Of a stretch of DNA of 64,000 nucleotides, positions 21,722 through 30,801 are shown one piece after another. The notes beneath the pieces are model-generated. The model made no database searches. It worked only from the letters and a program-made list of their open reading frames with translations, and had not been told where the DNA came from. The stretch is from NCBI GenBank assembly GCA_023957975.1, contig JAMLGM010000001.1:434001-498000 (forward strand), given 5' to 3'. This DNA is from Microthrixaceae bacterium (GTDB taxonomy: Bacteria; Actinomycetota; Acidimicrobiia; Acidimicrobiales; Microtrichaceae). How positions within the stretch are numbered: the stretch's first letter is position 1; the number at the start of each line of letters is the position of its first letter. Position numbers and translations under genes: made by a program.

Positions 21722-22558
21722 CTACTCGGAGGTCGCGACCTCGATGCGGTCCTGCTTCCACTCTCGGGCGGCCCCGAGGGCGGCCGTGGACTGCTCAAGC
21801 AGTTCCTCCGAGGAGAAGGCATGGGCCGGATAGCACGCCACCCCGGCCCACATCGTGTGGTGGCCGTAGCGGGTGGTGAGGTTTCGACGAATACGCTCGA
21901 CGGTCCACACCGCTCCGTTTTCCGGGGTGTCCTCGAGGATGATCGCGTAGCGGCCGTCGGTCATCCGGCACGCGGTGTCGGCGTCCCGCAGGGTCTGACG
22001 GATAGCGCCGGTCACCTTCTGAGGATCGGCTTCCTCCCCGAACTGCGGATCGTCGCCTTCGAGTACTTCGACGATCGCCACGGCCACGGGACGCAGGTGA
22101 CGACGAGCGGACGCAATCCGAGCATCGAGCGCGACGCGGAAGTAGGCCTCACTGAACAGGTTGGTCTCGGGGTCGGCGAGCAACTTCGTGTCCGACAGGT
22201 CTCGCGGATCGTTCACAAGCGGCGTCGCGGTGTCGTCGAACTTGCGGTTGAACGAACCGGCGCTGTCGGTGGAGAACTCCGCGAGGGGTGGTTGTGCATC
22301 AACGCGTTTGGTGCGTTCGTCGGCGAGTTCCACCTGCAGCCGCTCGACCTCGGCCCGAAGCCGGTTCGTCTCATCCGACGCGGTGATCGCCTTGGCCTGG
22401 AGGGCCTCGTTGTTGGCGGTCTCGCTGAAGCCGACGACACCGGCGGCGAGCGCAGCGAGCCCGGCGACGATGCCCAGCCAGGACGCGTCGGCCAGCATGG
22501 CGGTGGCGCCGGTGATCAGGCCGAGGCCGCCCAAGATGATTGCAGTCAGTCGTCGCAC
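21722..22558 (-). CDS. Membrane-anchored protein with degenerate GGDEF domain
   Basis: A 278-residue protein with two N-terminal membrane helices (about 7-45), a coiled coil (about 50-85) and a C-terminal GGDEF-type fold (about 125-270). The active-site loop reads RMTDGRYAIIL where active cyclases have RxGGDEF, so cyclase activity is unlikely. It may bind nucleotide or act as a scaffold. It precedes the active-looking GGDEF-EAL gene on the same strand, about 100 bp away, which suggests a shared pathway. Confidence 0.75.
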   Translation of the reverse strand: MRRLTAIILGGLGLITGATAMLADASWLGIVAGLAALAAGVVGFSETANNEALQAKAITASDETNRLRAEVERLQVELADERTKRVDAQPPLAEFSTDSAGSFNRKFDDTATPLVNDPRDLSDTKLLADPETNLFSEAYFRVALDARIASARRHLRPVAVAIVEVLEGDDPQFGEEADPQKVTGAIRQTLRDADTACRMTDGRYAIILEDTPENGAVWTVERIRRNLTTRYGHHTMWAGVACYPAHAFSSEELLEQSTAALGAAREWKQDRIEVATSE

Positions 22559-22686
22559 AGGATTGTCGCTCCAGTTACCGTTTCAGCAGGTGACCGGACA
22601 TCGGCGCCATGGTGGCTTCGGTGTCGTCGGTCAGAGAATGTCTCGACGCGTCTGTGTCGGAACTCAATAATTAATTTCCTCACTTC

Positions 22687-24447
22687 TCATCGGCATCCGA
22701 TAGCGATCCGTGAGATCTCGGTGAGGAGTTCCGAGTCGATGTCGCTGCCGTCGTCGGCGGCGATCGCAAGCGGTGAGATGCGCTCTTTCAGGCCCTCGAC
22801 GATGCACTCGATCGTAGAGCCCGGAAGCCCGAGATCGGTGAATTGTCCCGCGATCGTGGCGTAGATGTCGCGTTCGTCAGGGTTCTGCTCGCAGTCGGTG
22901 GGGGTGAACGCAACCGGATCGGTGAGGAACGCTACGAGTTGGGCGGACACACACGGCTGCGACAGAGCAACACCATGTCCGGTCCCGCTGTAGGTGATGC
23001 GTTTCGGCGTTCCGAGCGCGTCGGCCATCTGGGACATCCAAGCGTAGGGTGTCGCCGGATCGCCGACGGACCCGATGACCAGGACGCGTTCGGCCGCCGT
23101 CGACGTGGTGATCTCGGTGGCCGCACCGGTCGGCAGGATCGTGCAGCTGGCGGACGGCTCAGCGTCGTCGGGTAGCAGCAGGGTGGGGGTCGATTCCGCG
23201 ATCTGCTCGGCCTCCTGGGAGCTCAAGGGCGCCTCGGCATCAGCGCAGCTGACGAGCGTTTGGACTTCGAACCCGTTTCCGTAGGTGCCGTCGGGCTGAC
23301 GTGAATGCTGCAGGCCGGCGAGGCGCAACAGAAAGGCGGCGGCGCGTTCGCGTTCGGCGCCGCTGGCGTCGAGCGCGACGATCGCCTCGGCGAGCGGCTG
23401 GGACATCGCCGGGTCATACATTGCGGTGATCAGGGCGGTTTCGAACATCGAACCGTCGAGTTGTTCCAGCCCGTTCTCGCCTTCGACCTCGATCGGGGTG
23501 ACTTCGAGTCGTTCGGCCTGTGACCGGGCCGCACTCGCTGCGTCCGGCTGAAGCGCGCACTCGGGATCGGCGTCACACCACCGGTAGAACTGAGCGAGAC
23601 TCTCGGCGAGGCTGGCCGCCTGGCCACCAGCGAGCGCTGCGAGCGATCGGTCGGGGGTCACCGGGGAGTCCAAGATGATGGCGCGGACACGGTCGGGGTG
23701 CCGGCTGGCGTACAGCGCTCCGATGCGTGTCCCGTAGCTGATGCCCATGAAGTTCAGCTGGTCCTCGCCGAGCGCCTCGCGTATGAGGTCGAGGTCCTCG
23801 ATGACCGCGTCGGTGCCGATGTTCGCGTACAGGGCGGCGTCGTCGGCCTCGCAACCCTGTGCAACGGCGGTTTCGAATTCCAGGGCCATCTCCGGAGTGT
23901 CGGCGACCTCGTCGGAGGAGCGGGAGATCCACTCCTCGCGTTGGTCGGGGGTGAGACACTCGAGCGGACTCGATGCTCCGAGCCCGCGAGGGTCAAAGGA
24001 CACGAGGTCGAAACGTTCCGCGATGTCGGGGCTGATGAGCGCTGCGCTCGAGGCGAGGAACTCCAGGCCGGAGCCGCCGGGTCCGCCGGGGTTGAACACC
24101 AGCGACCCGATTCGTTCGCTGGGTTTGGTTGCGGGAACCCGCGCGAGCGCGAGCGTGATCGTCGCCCCGTCGGGTTCCTCATGGTCGACGGGGACCTCCA
24201 TCGAGGCGCATTTCATGCCCTTGGCGGCCGCTTGATTCAACACGAGTGACTCGACCGCGATGGTGTCGCCGTCGCAGCGCGACCAGTCGAGGGCCCCGGT
24301 TTCGTCCGGTGTCGAAGCGCCCGTATCTCCGGAGTCCCCCTGTGGCGAGATCGAGCCGGACTTGCCCGAGGTGCAACCGGATACGGCGACGATGGCGGCG
24401 ATGCTGAGCGCGGCGATTCGGCGCACCCCTCGAGATCTCGATGACAT
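22687..24447 (-). CDS. Secreted alpha/beta-hydrolase lipoprotein, TAP-like (tripeptidyl aminopeptidase family)
   Basis: A 586-residue exported hydrolase. The signal peptide ends in lipobox VSGC with Cys25. The oxyanion motif NPGGPGGSG is at about 119-127. The nucleophile elbow GISYGT gives Ser237, and the TAP-like C-terminal domain supplies the Asp (GDPATPY) and His (GTGHGV) of the triad. Actinobacterial relatives are extracellular peptidases or esterases such as tripeptidyl aminopeptidase and Mycobacterium CaeA-type proteins. The ATG at 24447 is used because it gives the standard signal peptide; an upstream ATG at 24516 would add 23 unlikely residues. Confidence 0.88.
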   Translation of the reverse strand: MSSRSRGVRRIAALSIAAIVAVSGCTSGKSGSISPQGDSGDTGASTPDETGALDWSRCDGDTIAVESLVLNQAAAKGMKCASMEVPVDHEEPDGATITLALARVPATKPSERIGSLVFNPGGPGGSGLEFLASSAALISPDIAERFDLVSFDPRGLGASSPLECLTPDQREEWISRSSDEVADTPEMALEFETAVAQGCEADDAALYANIGTDAVIEDLDLIREALGEDQLNFMGISYGTRIGALYASRHPDRVRAIILDSPVTPDRSLAALAGGQAASLAESLAQFYRWCDADPECALQPDAASAARSQAERLEVTPIEVEGENGLEQLDGSMFETALITAMYDPAMSQPLAEAIVALDASGAERERAAAFLLRLAGLQHSRQPDGTYGNGFEVQTLVSCADAEAPLSSQEAEQIAESTPTLLLPDDAEPSASCTILPTGAATEITTSTAAERVLVIGSVGDPATPYAWMSQMADALGTPKRITYSGTGHGVALSQPCVSAQLVAFLTDPVAFTPTDCEQNPDERDIYATIAGQFTDLGLPGSTIECIVEGLKERISPLAIAADDGSDIDSELLTEISRIAIGCR

Positions 24448-24561
24448 GGCGTCGACCGTATCGGTCCGCGCCGACTGAAGCGGGGCACCGACCTCAATCG
24501 TGCTGTGCGTCGTCACATGAGCGCGGCGTTGGTGGCCGACACCGCACGACGTGGGCAGTAC

Positions 24562-26556
24562 CTACGTCTCGTCGCGATGGCGGAGCGCGAGATCGGCGAT
24601 CGCGGTCATCAGCTCGGCGAGTTCGTAGTCCTTCGGGGAAAACACTGCAGCGATCCCGTCGGCGAGCAGCTTCGGCCGGTCGTCGGTGGGGATGATGCCG
24701 CCGGCCACCACCGGACAGGTGACGCCTTCGGCGCGAAGGAGGCGCACGACCTCGGGAAGCAACTCCATGTGGGATCCCGACAGAATCGACAGGCCGACGA
24801 TGTCGACGTCCTCGTCCCGTGCGGCCGCGGCGATCTGTTCCGGTGTCAGGCGGATGCCCTGGTAGATGACCTCCATCCCGGCATCGCGGGCTGCGACGGC
24901 GACCTGCTCGGCACCGTTGCTGTGGCCGTCAAGGCCGGGTTTGGCGACGAGAATGCGCGGCGGCCCGCCCGCTACGGTCTTGAGACGCTCGGCCAGTTGC
25001 GCCATGGCCGGAATCGTCGAAGCGGTGCCGGTGGCAGCGGCAACTCCGGTCGGCGCCCGAAACTCGCCGAAGACTTCGCGCAGACACCCTGCCCACTCAC
25101 CGGTGGTACCTCCGGCATGGGCCAACGCAATCGTGGCGTCCATGATGTTTTCGTCGCTTCGAGCAACGCGCTCGAGCTCATCGAGAGCGGCTTCGACCGC
25201 GCCGTTGTCTCGCTGCTTACGCCACTGCTGAAGTTCGTCGATGGCCGCCTGCTCCACCGCAGGGTCGACCTTCATGATGTTGTCTTCGCCGCCGAGCGGT
25301 GACGGCTCGGTTTCGGTGAAACTGTTGAGCCCGACAACGGTTTGTTCGCCCGACTCGATTCGGCGCATGCGTTCGGTATGGCTGCGAACCAGACGGCCCT
25401 TCATCTCGTCGATGGCCTCGAACGCTCCGCCGAGTTCGAGGATCTCGTCCAGTTCCGCCTGAGCGGATTCGATCAACTCATTGGTCCGGGCCTCGACGAC
25501 CTTGGACCCCTCGAAGATGTCCCCGTACTCCAGCAGGTCGGTTTCGTACGCGAGCACCTGCATGATGCGAAGCGACCATTGTTGATCCCAGGGGCGGGGA
25601 AGGCCCAAGGCTTCGTTCCAGGCCGGAAGCTGCAATGACCGGGCGCGTGCCGACTTCGACAACGTCACCCCCAGGGCCTCCAACACGATGCGCTGGATGT
25701 TGTTTTCCGGTTGGGCTTCGGTAAGTCCGAGGCTGTTGACCTGCACGCCGTAGCGGAAACGACGCGCCTTGGGGTCGGTGATGCCGTAGCGCTCCTCGGT
25801 GAGGCGGTCCCACATCTGGGTGAAGGCCCGCATCTTGCAGGTTTCCTCGATGAAGCGGATTCCGGCATTGACGAAGAACGACACCGACGCCACGACCTCG
25901 GACATGGCATCGGGCGAAACCTGGCCCGAATCGCGCACCGCGTCGAGCACGCCGATGGCGCAGGCAAGGGAATAGGCGATCTCCTGGGTGGGCGTCGCAC
26001 CGGCCTCTTGAAGGTGATACGAGCACACGTTCATGGGGTTCCAGTGGGGGATGTTGCGGTTGCAGTACGCAAACATGTCCACGATCAACCGGCGCGATGC
26101 CTCGGGCGGGAAGATGTACGTGCCTCGGGACAGGTACTCCTTGACGATGTCGTTCTGGGTGGTTCCGCGAAGCACCTTGGAATCGACACCGTGGTCCTCG
26201 GCGTTGGCGACGTACAACCCGAGCAGCCAGGCGGCCGTGGCGTTGATCGTCATCGAGGTGTTCATCTCGCCCTGAGGGATGCCGTCGAGCAGCGTGCGCA
26301 TGTGGCCGAGATGCGAAACCGGAACGCCGACCTTGCCGACCTCGCCGCGGGCCATCACGTGGTCGGAGTCATATCCGGTCTGAGTCGGGAGGTCGAACGC
26401 GATCGACAGCCCGGTCTGACCCTTTGCGAGGTTGGTGCGGTACAGCTCGTTGGAGGCCTTCGCCGTGCTGTGCCCTGAATAGGTGCGCATCAACCAGGGG
26501 CGATCCTTTGGCCGGGCCTGATCGGTGTGCGCGGTTCCGCTCGGTGTGTCACCCAT
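24562..26556 (-). CDS. ecm: Ethylmalonyl-CoA mutase (coenzyme B12-dependent)
   Basis: Predicted to convert ethylmalonyl-CoA to methylsuccinyl-CoA in the ethylmalonyl-CoA pathway for acetyl-CoA assimilation. At 664 residues it is a single-chain mutase: the substrate barrel begins RPWLMRTYSGHSTAKASN and the C-terminal B12 domain carries KPGLDGHSNGAEQ, with the DxHxxG cobalt-binding motif. The length and N-terminal pattern match Ecm/MeaA rather than the larger methylmalonyl-CoA mutase. Other pathway genes (ccr, mcd) are not in this window. The start is unsure: ATG at 26574 or 26556, neither with a strong ribosome site. Confidence 0.88.
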   Translation of the reverse strand: MGDTPSGTAHTDQARPKDRPWLMRTYSGHSTAKASNELYRTNLAKGQTGLSIAFDLPTQTGYDSDHVMARGEVGKVGVPVSHLGHMRTLLDGIPQGEMNTSMTINATAAWLLGLYVANAEDHGVDSKVLRGTTQNDIVKEYLSRGTYIFPPEASRRLIVDMFAYCNRNIPHWNPMNVCSYHLQEAGATPTQEIAYSLACAIGVLDAVRDSGQVSPDAMSEVVASVSFFVNAGIRFIEETCKMRAFTQMWDRLTEERYGITDPKARRFRYGVQVNSLGLTEAQPENNIQRIVLEALGVTLSKSARARSLQLPAWNEALGLPRPWDQQWSLRIMQVLAYETDLLEYGDIFEGSKVVEARTNELIESAQAELDEILELGGAFEAIDEMKGRLVRSHTERMRRIESGEQTVVGLNSFTETEPSPLGGEDNIMKVDPAVEQAAIDELQQWRKQRDNGAVEAALDELERVARSDENIMDATIALAHAGGTTGEWAGCLREVFGEFRAPTGVAAATGTASTIPAMAQLAERLKTVAGGPPRILVAKPGLDGHSNGAEQVAVAARDAGMEVIYQGIRLTPEQIAAAARDEDVDIVGLSILSGSHMELLPEVVRLLRAEGVTCPVVAGGIIPTDDRPKLLADGIAAVFSPKDYELAELMTAIADLALRHRDET

Positions 26557-26736
26557 GTCGACATTGTCCAACATCGATCGGTGTCGCGGCGAATGGTGTC
26601 GGTAGACGTGAGCGATCGCTCATGTGGGGCAACCGTCTGCAGCGGTGCGAATTACAGCTCCGGGGCGGAGCGAGGGTCACGTTGCGCCAGCACCTGGAAA
26701 GCACTGGTGGCGATGCGTTTGGAGGGAGAGATGTGT

Positions 26737-26786
26737 CCCCCACTCCATAGCCCCGGCTGTTTGTCCAGTGGGGGCGAATCCACTGG
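26737..26786. promoter_or_regulatory. Mutually exclusive hairpins between ecm and a small membrane-protein gene
   Basis: CCCCCACT (26737-26744) pairs with AGTGGGGG (26767-26774). CCAGTGG (26765-26771) also pairs with CCACTGG (26780-26786). The two stems share 26767-26771, so only one can form, as in attenuators and riboswitches. No B12-box consensus was found. Apart from this, nothing is recognised in the 265-bp gap. Confidence 0.35.
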
Positions 26787-26839
26787 CACAATGTGTATCG
26801 ACGTCTCAGCGGAGACCTTGAGTAGAAAGTTCCGATTTC

Positions 26840-27094
26840 GTGGTTTCGGCCTCATTCCTGGCTCAGGACGACCTCACGCTCTTCCTGGGTGACGACCTGA
26901 TTCCGTGGCTGATGCTCGCGGTGGGCGCGGCGCTCGCCGTCGCGAACGTCGCGGCCTATGTGCGGCCCCCGTTGGTCGATCCGAAAGATCCGGATTCCCC
27001 GCGCCGCCCACCCGCCCCGCTGGCACGGGTCGTGCCCTTTGCCGTCGTCGGGGTGGTGTTGGCGCTCTGGGCGCTGGCGACCTTGCTGAGTTGA
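26840..27094 (+). CDS. Small two-helix membrane protein
   Basis: An 84-residue protein starting with GTG. It has two clear hydrophobic helices, about residues 21-42 and 64-83, joined by a Pro/Asp/Arg-rich cytosolic or periplasmic loop (PPLVDPKDPDSPRRPP). No family is recognised. It ends 17 bp before the convergent glycosyltransferase gene. The composition and hydrophobic pattern look like a real protein rather than antisense noise. Confidence 0.55.
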   Translation: MVSASFLAQDDLTLFLGDDLIPWLMLAVGAALAVANVAAYVRPPLVDPKDPDSPRRPPAPLARVVPFAVVGVVLALWALATLLS

Positions 27095-27110
27095 CGGATT
27101 CGCTCTGGGG

Positions 27111-28709
27111 TCAGCCGGCGAATGCCATGACGGTGACCGGCTCGTAGAAATCTTCCATCTTCGGTGAGATGAGCCGCTCGGGAGCCCGTTGGGAGGCGAG
27201 GGTCTCGACCACGGCGCCACATTGGCCTTCGAGCGTGAGGAAGCCGTCGCCGAACACGGCAAACAGCGGTCGGCCCTGGGCCAGTTCCAACACCGCGGCC
27301 CCGAACGCTGCCGGGTCGTTGTTGGCGTTGCGCTCGGCGTAGTCGACCCAGTCCACGAAGTGCGGATCACCGAAATCGGGGTAGCGCACGACGTCGAATT
27401 GGTTCTCGTCGAGTTGGCGCGACATCGACGGCCCGAGTTGATCGGGACACACGACGACGACCCCGCGATCGGATCGGGAGCGGATCGCATCCGCGGCGAC
27501 GCCGACCTGGGAGCGGTCCTGGCGGTTGGACAGGAACACCCCGGCAACGCTCAGGAGCGCGACCGCGATCAACACAGCGTCTCGCGCCCGACCGTTGGCG
27601 AAGCGATTGATTCCGAGCGCGGCGAGGAGGATGACGAACGGGAGGTACACCGACGCGTACCGCGGCGCGAACGCCATGCCGTTGACGAGCGCGACCGCGC
27701 TGGCGATCACCACGGTGCCGCACAAGAGCACCAGCGGTACCAGCGCGTCGGAGTTGATCGCCGTGCGCAACTCGATGGCGTTGGCCGAAACGCTTCGCCC
27801 GGTGATGGCGATCAGGAGGATGCAAACGAGCACGAAGCTGCCAAGCTGCGCCTCGCTGTACGCGCCACCGGTGAACTCGACCAGCGACGTCACGACCAGG
27901 TTGGTGATTCGAAACGACGGCGCCCACGGGGTGCCGGTGTGTGCGCTCTGGTAGAGCATCGTCGGGAGCCACGGGACAAACGCGAGGCCGCCAACGCACA
28001 TCGCCACAGCCGTCATCCAGGCGCCGCGTGCGTTCGACGGGTTGCCGTTGCGGTGGCTGCGTACGGCGACCCACACGACGAGGAGCCCGGCGGTGGCGAT
28101 CAGCCACAACGACCAGTACTGCGTCCACAGCCCGGCTGCGGTGGCGACAGCGACCGCGACGAGCCGCAGTGGCCTGGGTGTCTCGAGGGCCGCGCTGACA
28201 GCGATGAAGCCGGCGAAGGCGATCAGGGTCAACAGTGAGTACATGCGGGCTTCGCTGCCGTATCGGAACGCGTAGGGCGACAAGGCCAACAAGAGCATCG
28301 CGGTGACGCCGACGCGCCGTCCGCCGAGGCGACGTCCAGCGAGGTAGGCGAGGGGAAGTGTGGCGATCGAGATGACCGTCGACAGCGAACGAACCGCGGC
28401 ATCGCTGTCTCCGAACACCGACATCCAGCCGTGAAGGAGGACGTAGTACAGGGGCGGATGGCCGTCGTGGCGGAGTGCGTCGGCGATGTCTCCGAGCGGG
28501 AGCTTCGCGATGTTGACGCTGAGTGCCTCGTCCAGCCACATCGGCGTGTCGACGAAAAACCGTCCGAGGACGAGTGCGGCCGCCGTCAACGCCAGCACGG
28601 CGGTGACGATCGGGTGGGCGAACTGTGCGATGGTGTCGCGTACAGGGCGGGGCGTGCTCGCGGCGGAGTCGTCAGGAGCGGGAGACTCCGTGGTGTTGGG
28701 TGTGGTCAT
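27111..28709 (-). CDS. GT-C fold membrane glycosyltransferase (GT39/PMT-like)
   Basis: A 532-residue polytopic membrane protein with about ten hydrophobic helices. The first extracytoplasmic loop carries the acidic pair in MWLDEALSVN (Asp60-Glu61), and a second motif DGHPPLYYVLLH follows. Both are typical of PMT/ArnT-type lipid-linked sugar transferases. A soluble C-terminal domain of about 130 residues follows the membrane part. Substrate and acceptor are unknown; in actinobacteria such enzymes build cell-envelope glycans or mannosylate exported proteins. Confidence 0.82.
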   Translation of the reverse strand: MTTPNTTESPAPDDSAASTPRPVRDTIAQFAHPIVTAVLALTAAALVLGRFFVDTPMWLDEALSVNIAKLPLGDIADALRHDGHPPLYYVLLHGWMSVFGDSDAAVRSLSTVISIATLPLAYLAGRRLGGRRVGVTAMLLLALSPYAFRYGSEARMYSLLTLIAFAGFIAVSAALETPRPLRLVAVAVATAAGLWTQYWSLWLIATAGLLVVWVAVRSHRNGNPSNARGAWMTAVAMCVGGLAFVPWLPTMLYQSAHTGTPWAPSFRITNLVVTSLVEFTGGAYSEAQLGSFVLVCILLIAITGRSVSANAIELRTAINSDALVPLVLLCGTVVIASAVALVNGMAFAPRYASVYLPFVILLAALGINRFANGRARDAVLIAVALLSVAGVFLSNRQDRSQVGVAADAIRSRSDRGVVVVCPDQLGPSMSRQLDENQFDVVRYPDFGDPHFVDWVDYAERNANNDPAAFGAAVLELAQGRPLFAVFGDGFLTLEGQCGAVVETLASQRAPERLISPKMEDFYEPVTVMAFAG

Positions 28710-28827
28710 GGTGGGCGATCGTCTGTGGTCGGCGAAGCGGCTCGCGTGCCGGTGTCGGTGCGCGGCGTGGGGCGCGCTGAACGATAGTGCCCGGCGCGTC
28801 CGCTGCCGAAGTGCCCGGGGGCGAGGG

Positions 28828-29412
28828 TCAGTGAACCGACACGGCGGTGACCAACTCGTCGACCCAGCACCTCTGGGCGATGGCGTCGGTGAGCTGCAAC
28901 AAGTCTTCGATCGCCTCCTCGGCGGCCCACGGCATGATGACGGTCGAGGCGCCGAGCTGAGGGTCGTGTTCGACGCGCAGTTGTACGTCGCGAAGTGCTT
29001 CGCGAGCGTCGGGGTCGTTTGCGATGGCGTCTCGGGCCATCGCCCTTGCGGAGTCCATGACCGCGTCCGCGTGCAACGTTGTGGCGAACGCGGAGATGCG
29101 CCGCTGGTCGGAGGGATTCACGACGGCGACCGACACGCCGTTGGTGGTGACCCGGTGGCCACCGAGGCGGATCGCTGCGAGGTCGCCGATCCAGCCGAGG
29201 TCCCGCACGATGTCATGATTCGAGACCATTCGGGCCACGAGCGAGCGGAACTCACACGGCGTCATGTCGGGGCTGAGCGACCGGTCGTGACTGATCACGA
29301 GTGCCTGGCCGTGGCGCGGTGCCAGCTCCAGTCCGACGTGGGGGATCGCGTGCGTGAGCGTCGCTGCGAGCCGGAGCCGTTCGATGAGGTACGTCAGTTC
29401 GTCGCCAAGCAT
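28828..29412 (-). CDS. Hypothetical protein under a DtxR-type operator
   Basis: A 194-residue soluble protein with no recognised family. It is rich in Ala, Asp and Arg with several His and Cys residues (for example HVGLELAPRHG and HADAV). The ATG at 29412 is preferred over GTG at 29418 because a CATACT -10 element ends 7 nt before it. A perfect GTTAGGG/CCCTAAC inverted repeat lies at 29427-29442, next to that -10 element. Metal-dependent repression is therefore the best clue to function. Confidence 0.65.
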   Translation of the reverse strand: MLGDELTYLIERLRLAATLTHAIPHVGLELAPRHGQALVISHDRSLSPDMTPCEFRSLVARMVSNHDIVRDLGWIGDLAAIRLGGHRVTTNGVSVAVVNPSDQRRISAFATTLHADAVMDSARAMARDAIANDPDAREALRDVQLRVEHDPQLGASTVIMPWAAEEAIEDLLQLTDAIAQRCWVDELVTAVSVH

Positions 29413-29426
29413 GCACAACAGTATGC

Positions 29427-29442
29427 GTTAGGGCACCCTAAC
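29427..29442. promoter_or_regulatory. Candidate DtxR-type operator (copy 2, perfect palindrome)
   Basis: GTTAGGGCACCCTAAC matches GTTAGG-N4-CCTAAC at all 12 defined bases, with 7-bp arms. It lies 15 bp upstream of the ATG at 29412 and abuts the minus-strand -10 hexamer CATACT (29425-29420), a position suited to repression. Confidence 0.65.
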
Positions 29443-29494
29443 GTGCAAGCTCCTGCTGGTTACTCGTCGCGCGATGTCGTGGTGGTAATCCCTG

Positions 29495-30559
29495 TCAGGG
29501 TGTCGGTGGAGACTCTCGCCGTCCGTCGCTGTGCAGCGCGAAGCGCGCCTCGTCACGGGGATGCGCCGGGTCGTCGGTCGGCCACGGCCACCCTCCGAAT
29601 TGAGTGCGTTGGTAGTCGTCGAAGGCCTGTTGTATCTGCGCCTTGGTGTTCATCACGAACGGCCCGTAGCGCGCCACCGGTTCGCCGATCGGGCGGCCCT
29701 GCAGGACGAGAATCTCGACCGGGCCCGTCGCCGCTTCGATCTTGAGCGGCGCGCTGGCATCGACGAGGACGCCGCGGGATGCCTCGATGTCGCGCCCGGC
29801 GATCCGCGCCCCCGCCCCGTGAAAGACATACAGGGTGCGAACGGTCTCATCGCTTTGCGCCGGCGGGAGATCGAGCGACGCGTGCTCGTCGAGCACGAGG
29901 TGCCAAATGGCGACATCGGCCTCGGGGCGAGCGGCCCACGAGTTGGGCGGTGGGGCCTTCGGCGTCGCATCACCGAACGGTCCGGCGACGACGGTCACCG
30001 TCGCGCTCGCGCCGTGTTCGTTCACGATCGACACCTTGGGCGTGTCCTCTCCCCAGAACATGGTGAAGTAGGGGTCGACCATCTTGTCGTCCGCTGGGAG
30101 GTTCAACCAGATCTGGAACAGTTCGGTCGGGTTGCGTCGGTCCTGTTCGATCAGCGGAAACATCTCGCTGTGCACGACGCCGCGACCGGCGGTCATCCAC
30201 TGTGTGTCGCCCTTGCCGAACCTCGCTGCCGCGCCCATCGAGTCGTGATGGTCGATGTGTCCGGTGCGTACGTAGGTGACTGTTTCAAATCCGCGGTGCG
30301 GGTGTTGCGGGAACCCCGGAACCGCGCTGCCGTGGTACATCGACCAGCCGTTGAGACCGGTGAAATCGGAGCCGATCGGTCGCCCGGCAGTCGACTCGAC
30401 GGGAGCGAGGCGGTCGTCACCCGCGGGGAAGTCGTCGAGGTGGTGAGCGGTGAAGAGGAACGGGTCGATCGTGGGCCACTGCTGTGCAAGTTCGACCACT
30501 TGGAGAATCGGATCGGTCGTCGTTGAGCCGCCGGTGGTGGAATTCTGCTCGTGTGCCAT
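29495..30559 (-). CDS. Pirin family protein
   Basis: A 354-residue bicupin. The pirin metal-binding set is visible: His86 and His88 (in PQHPHRGFETVTYV) and His130 and Glu132 (in GVVHSEMF). The C-terminal pirin domain ends about residue 310. Pirins bind iron; bacterial members include quercetin 2,3-dioxygenases and regulators of central metabolism. Length is a little above the usual 230-310 residues because of extended termini. It lies between two candidate DtxR-type operators but its own promoter is not obvious. Confidence 0.9.
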   Translation of the reverse strand: MAHEQNSTTGGSTTTDPILQVVELAQQWPTIDPFLFTAHHLDDFPAGDDRLAPVESTAGRPIGSDFTGLNGWSMYHGSAVPGFPQHPHRGFETVTYVRTGHIDHHDSMGAAARFGKGDTQWMTAGRGVVHSEMFPLIEQDRRNPTELFQIWLNLPADDKMVDPYFTMFWGEDTPKVSIVNEHGASATVTVVAGPFGDATPKAPPPNSWAARPEADVAIWHLVLDEHASLDLPPAQSDETVRTLYVFHGAGARIAGRDIEASRGVLVDASAPLKIEAATGPVEILVLQGRPIGEPVARYGPFVMNTKAQIQQAFDDYQRTQFGGWPWPTDDPAHPRDEARFALHSDGRRESPPTP

Positions 30560-30700
30560 GCCATACCCAACAGCTCCGAGACCCCCGGTATTCCGGCGGT
30601 CCGGGGCCTGCGGGCCGGGTCGGGCCGACCGTCGAGACGGCCGAGTGTGGCACCACAGCCAGCTTCGCCTGAGTTTGTGACGGGCGCGGCGACGTGTAGT

Positions 30701-30716
30701 GTTAGGCCCGCCTTAT
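30701..30716. promoter_or_regulatory. Candidate DtxR-type operator (copy 3) on the transporter promoter
   Basis: GTTAGGCCCGCCTTAT fits GTTAGG-N4-CCTAAC at 10 of 12 bases. It overlaps the last two bases of a possible -10 TAGTGT (30697-30702), with TTGTGA (30675-30680) as -35, about 86 bp before the transporter permease. Confidence 0.5.
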
Positions 30717-30801
30717 TCGGGCCGGACCGACCTGCAGCGGACGGGCGCCGAGGCGACAAACCTTCCGAAGTCCCGAACCCGCCGAGGAGCGAGTCACCGC
30801 G

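Noticed and set aside
26640..26800. Possible cobalamin riboswitch upstream of ecm
   Set aside because: Some fragments resemble parts of the B12 consensus, but the B12 box and the full core order were not found on either strand.
26817..26823. CTTGAGT, an exact HAIR half-site before the small membrane gene
   Set aside because: The partner half at the N7 spacing (TCCGATT) does not match ACTCAAG, so it is only a half-site.
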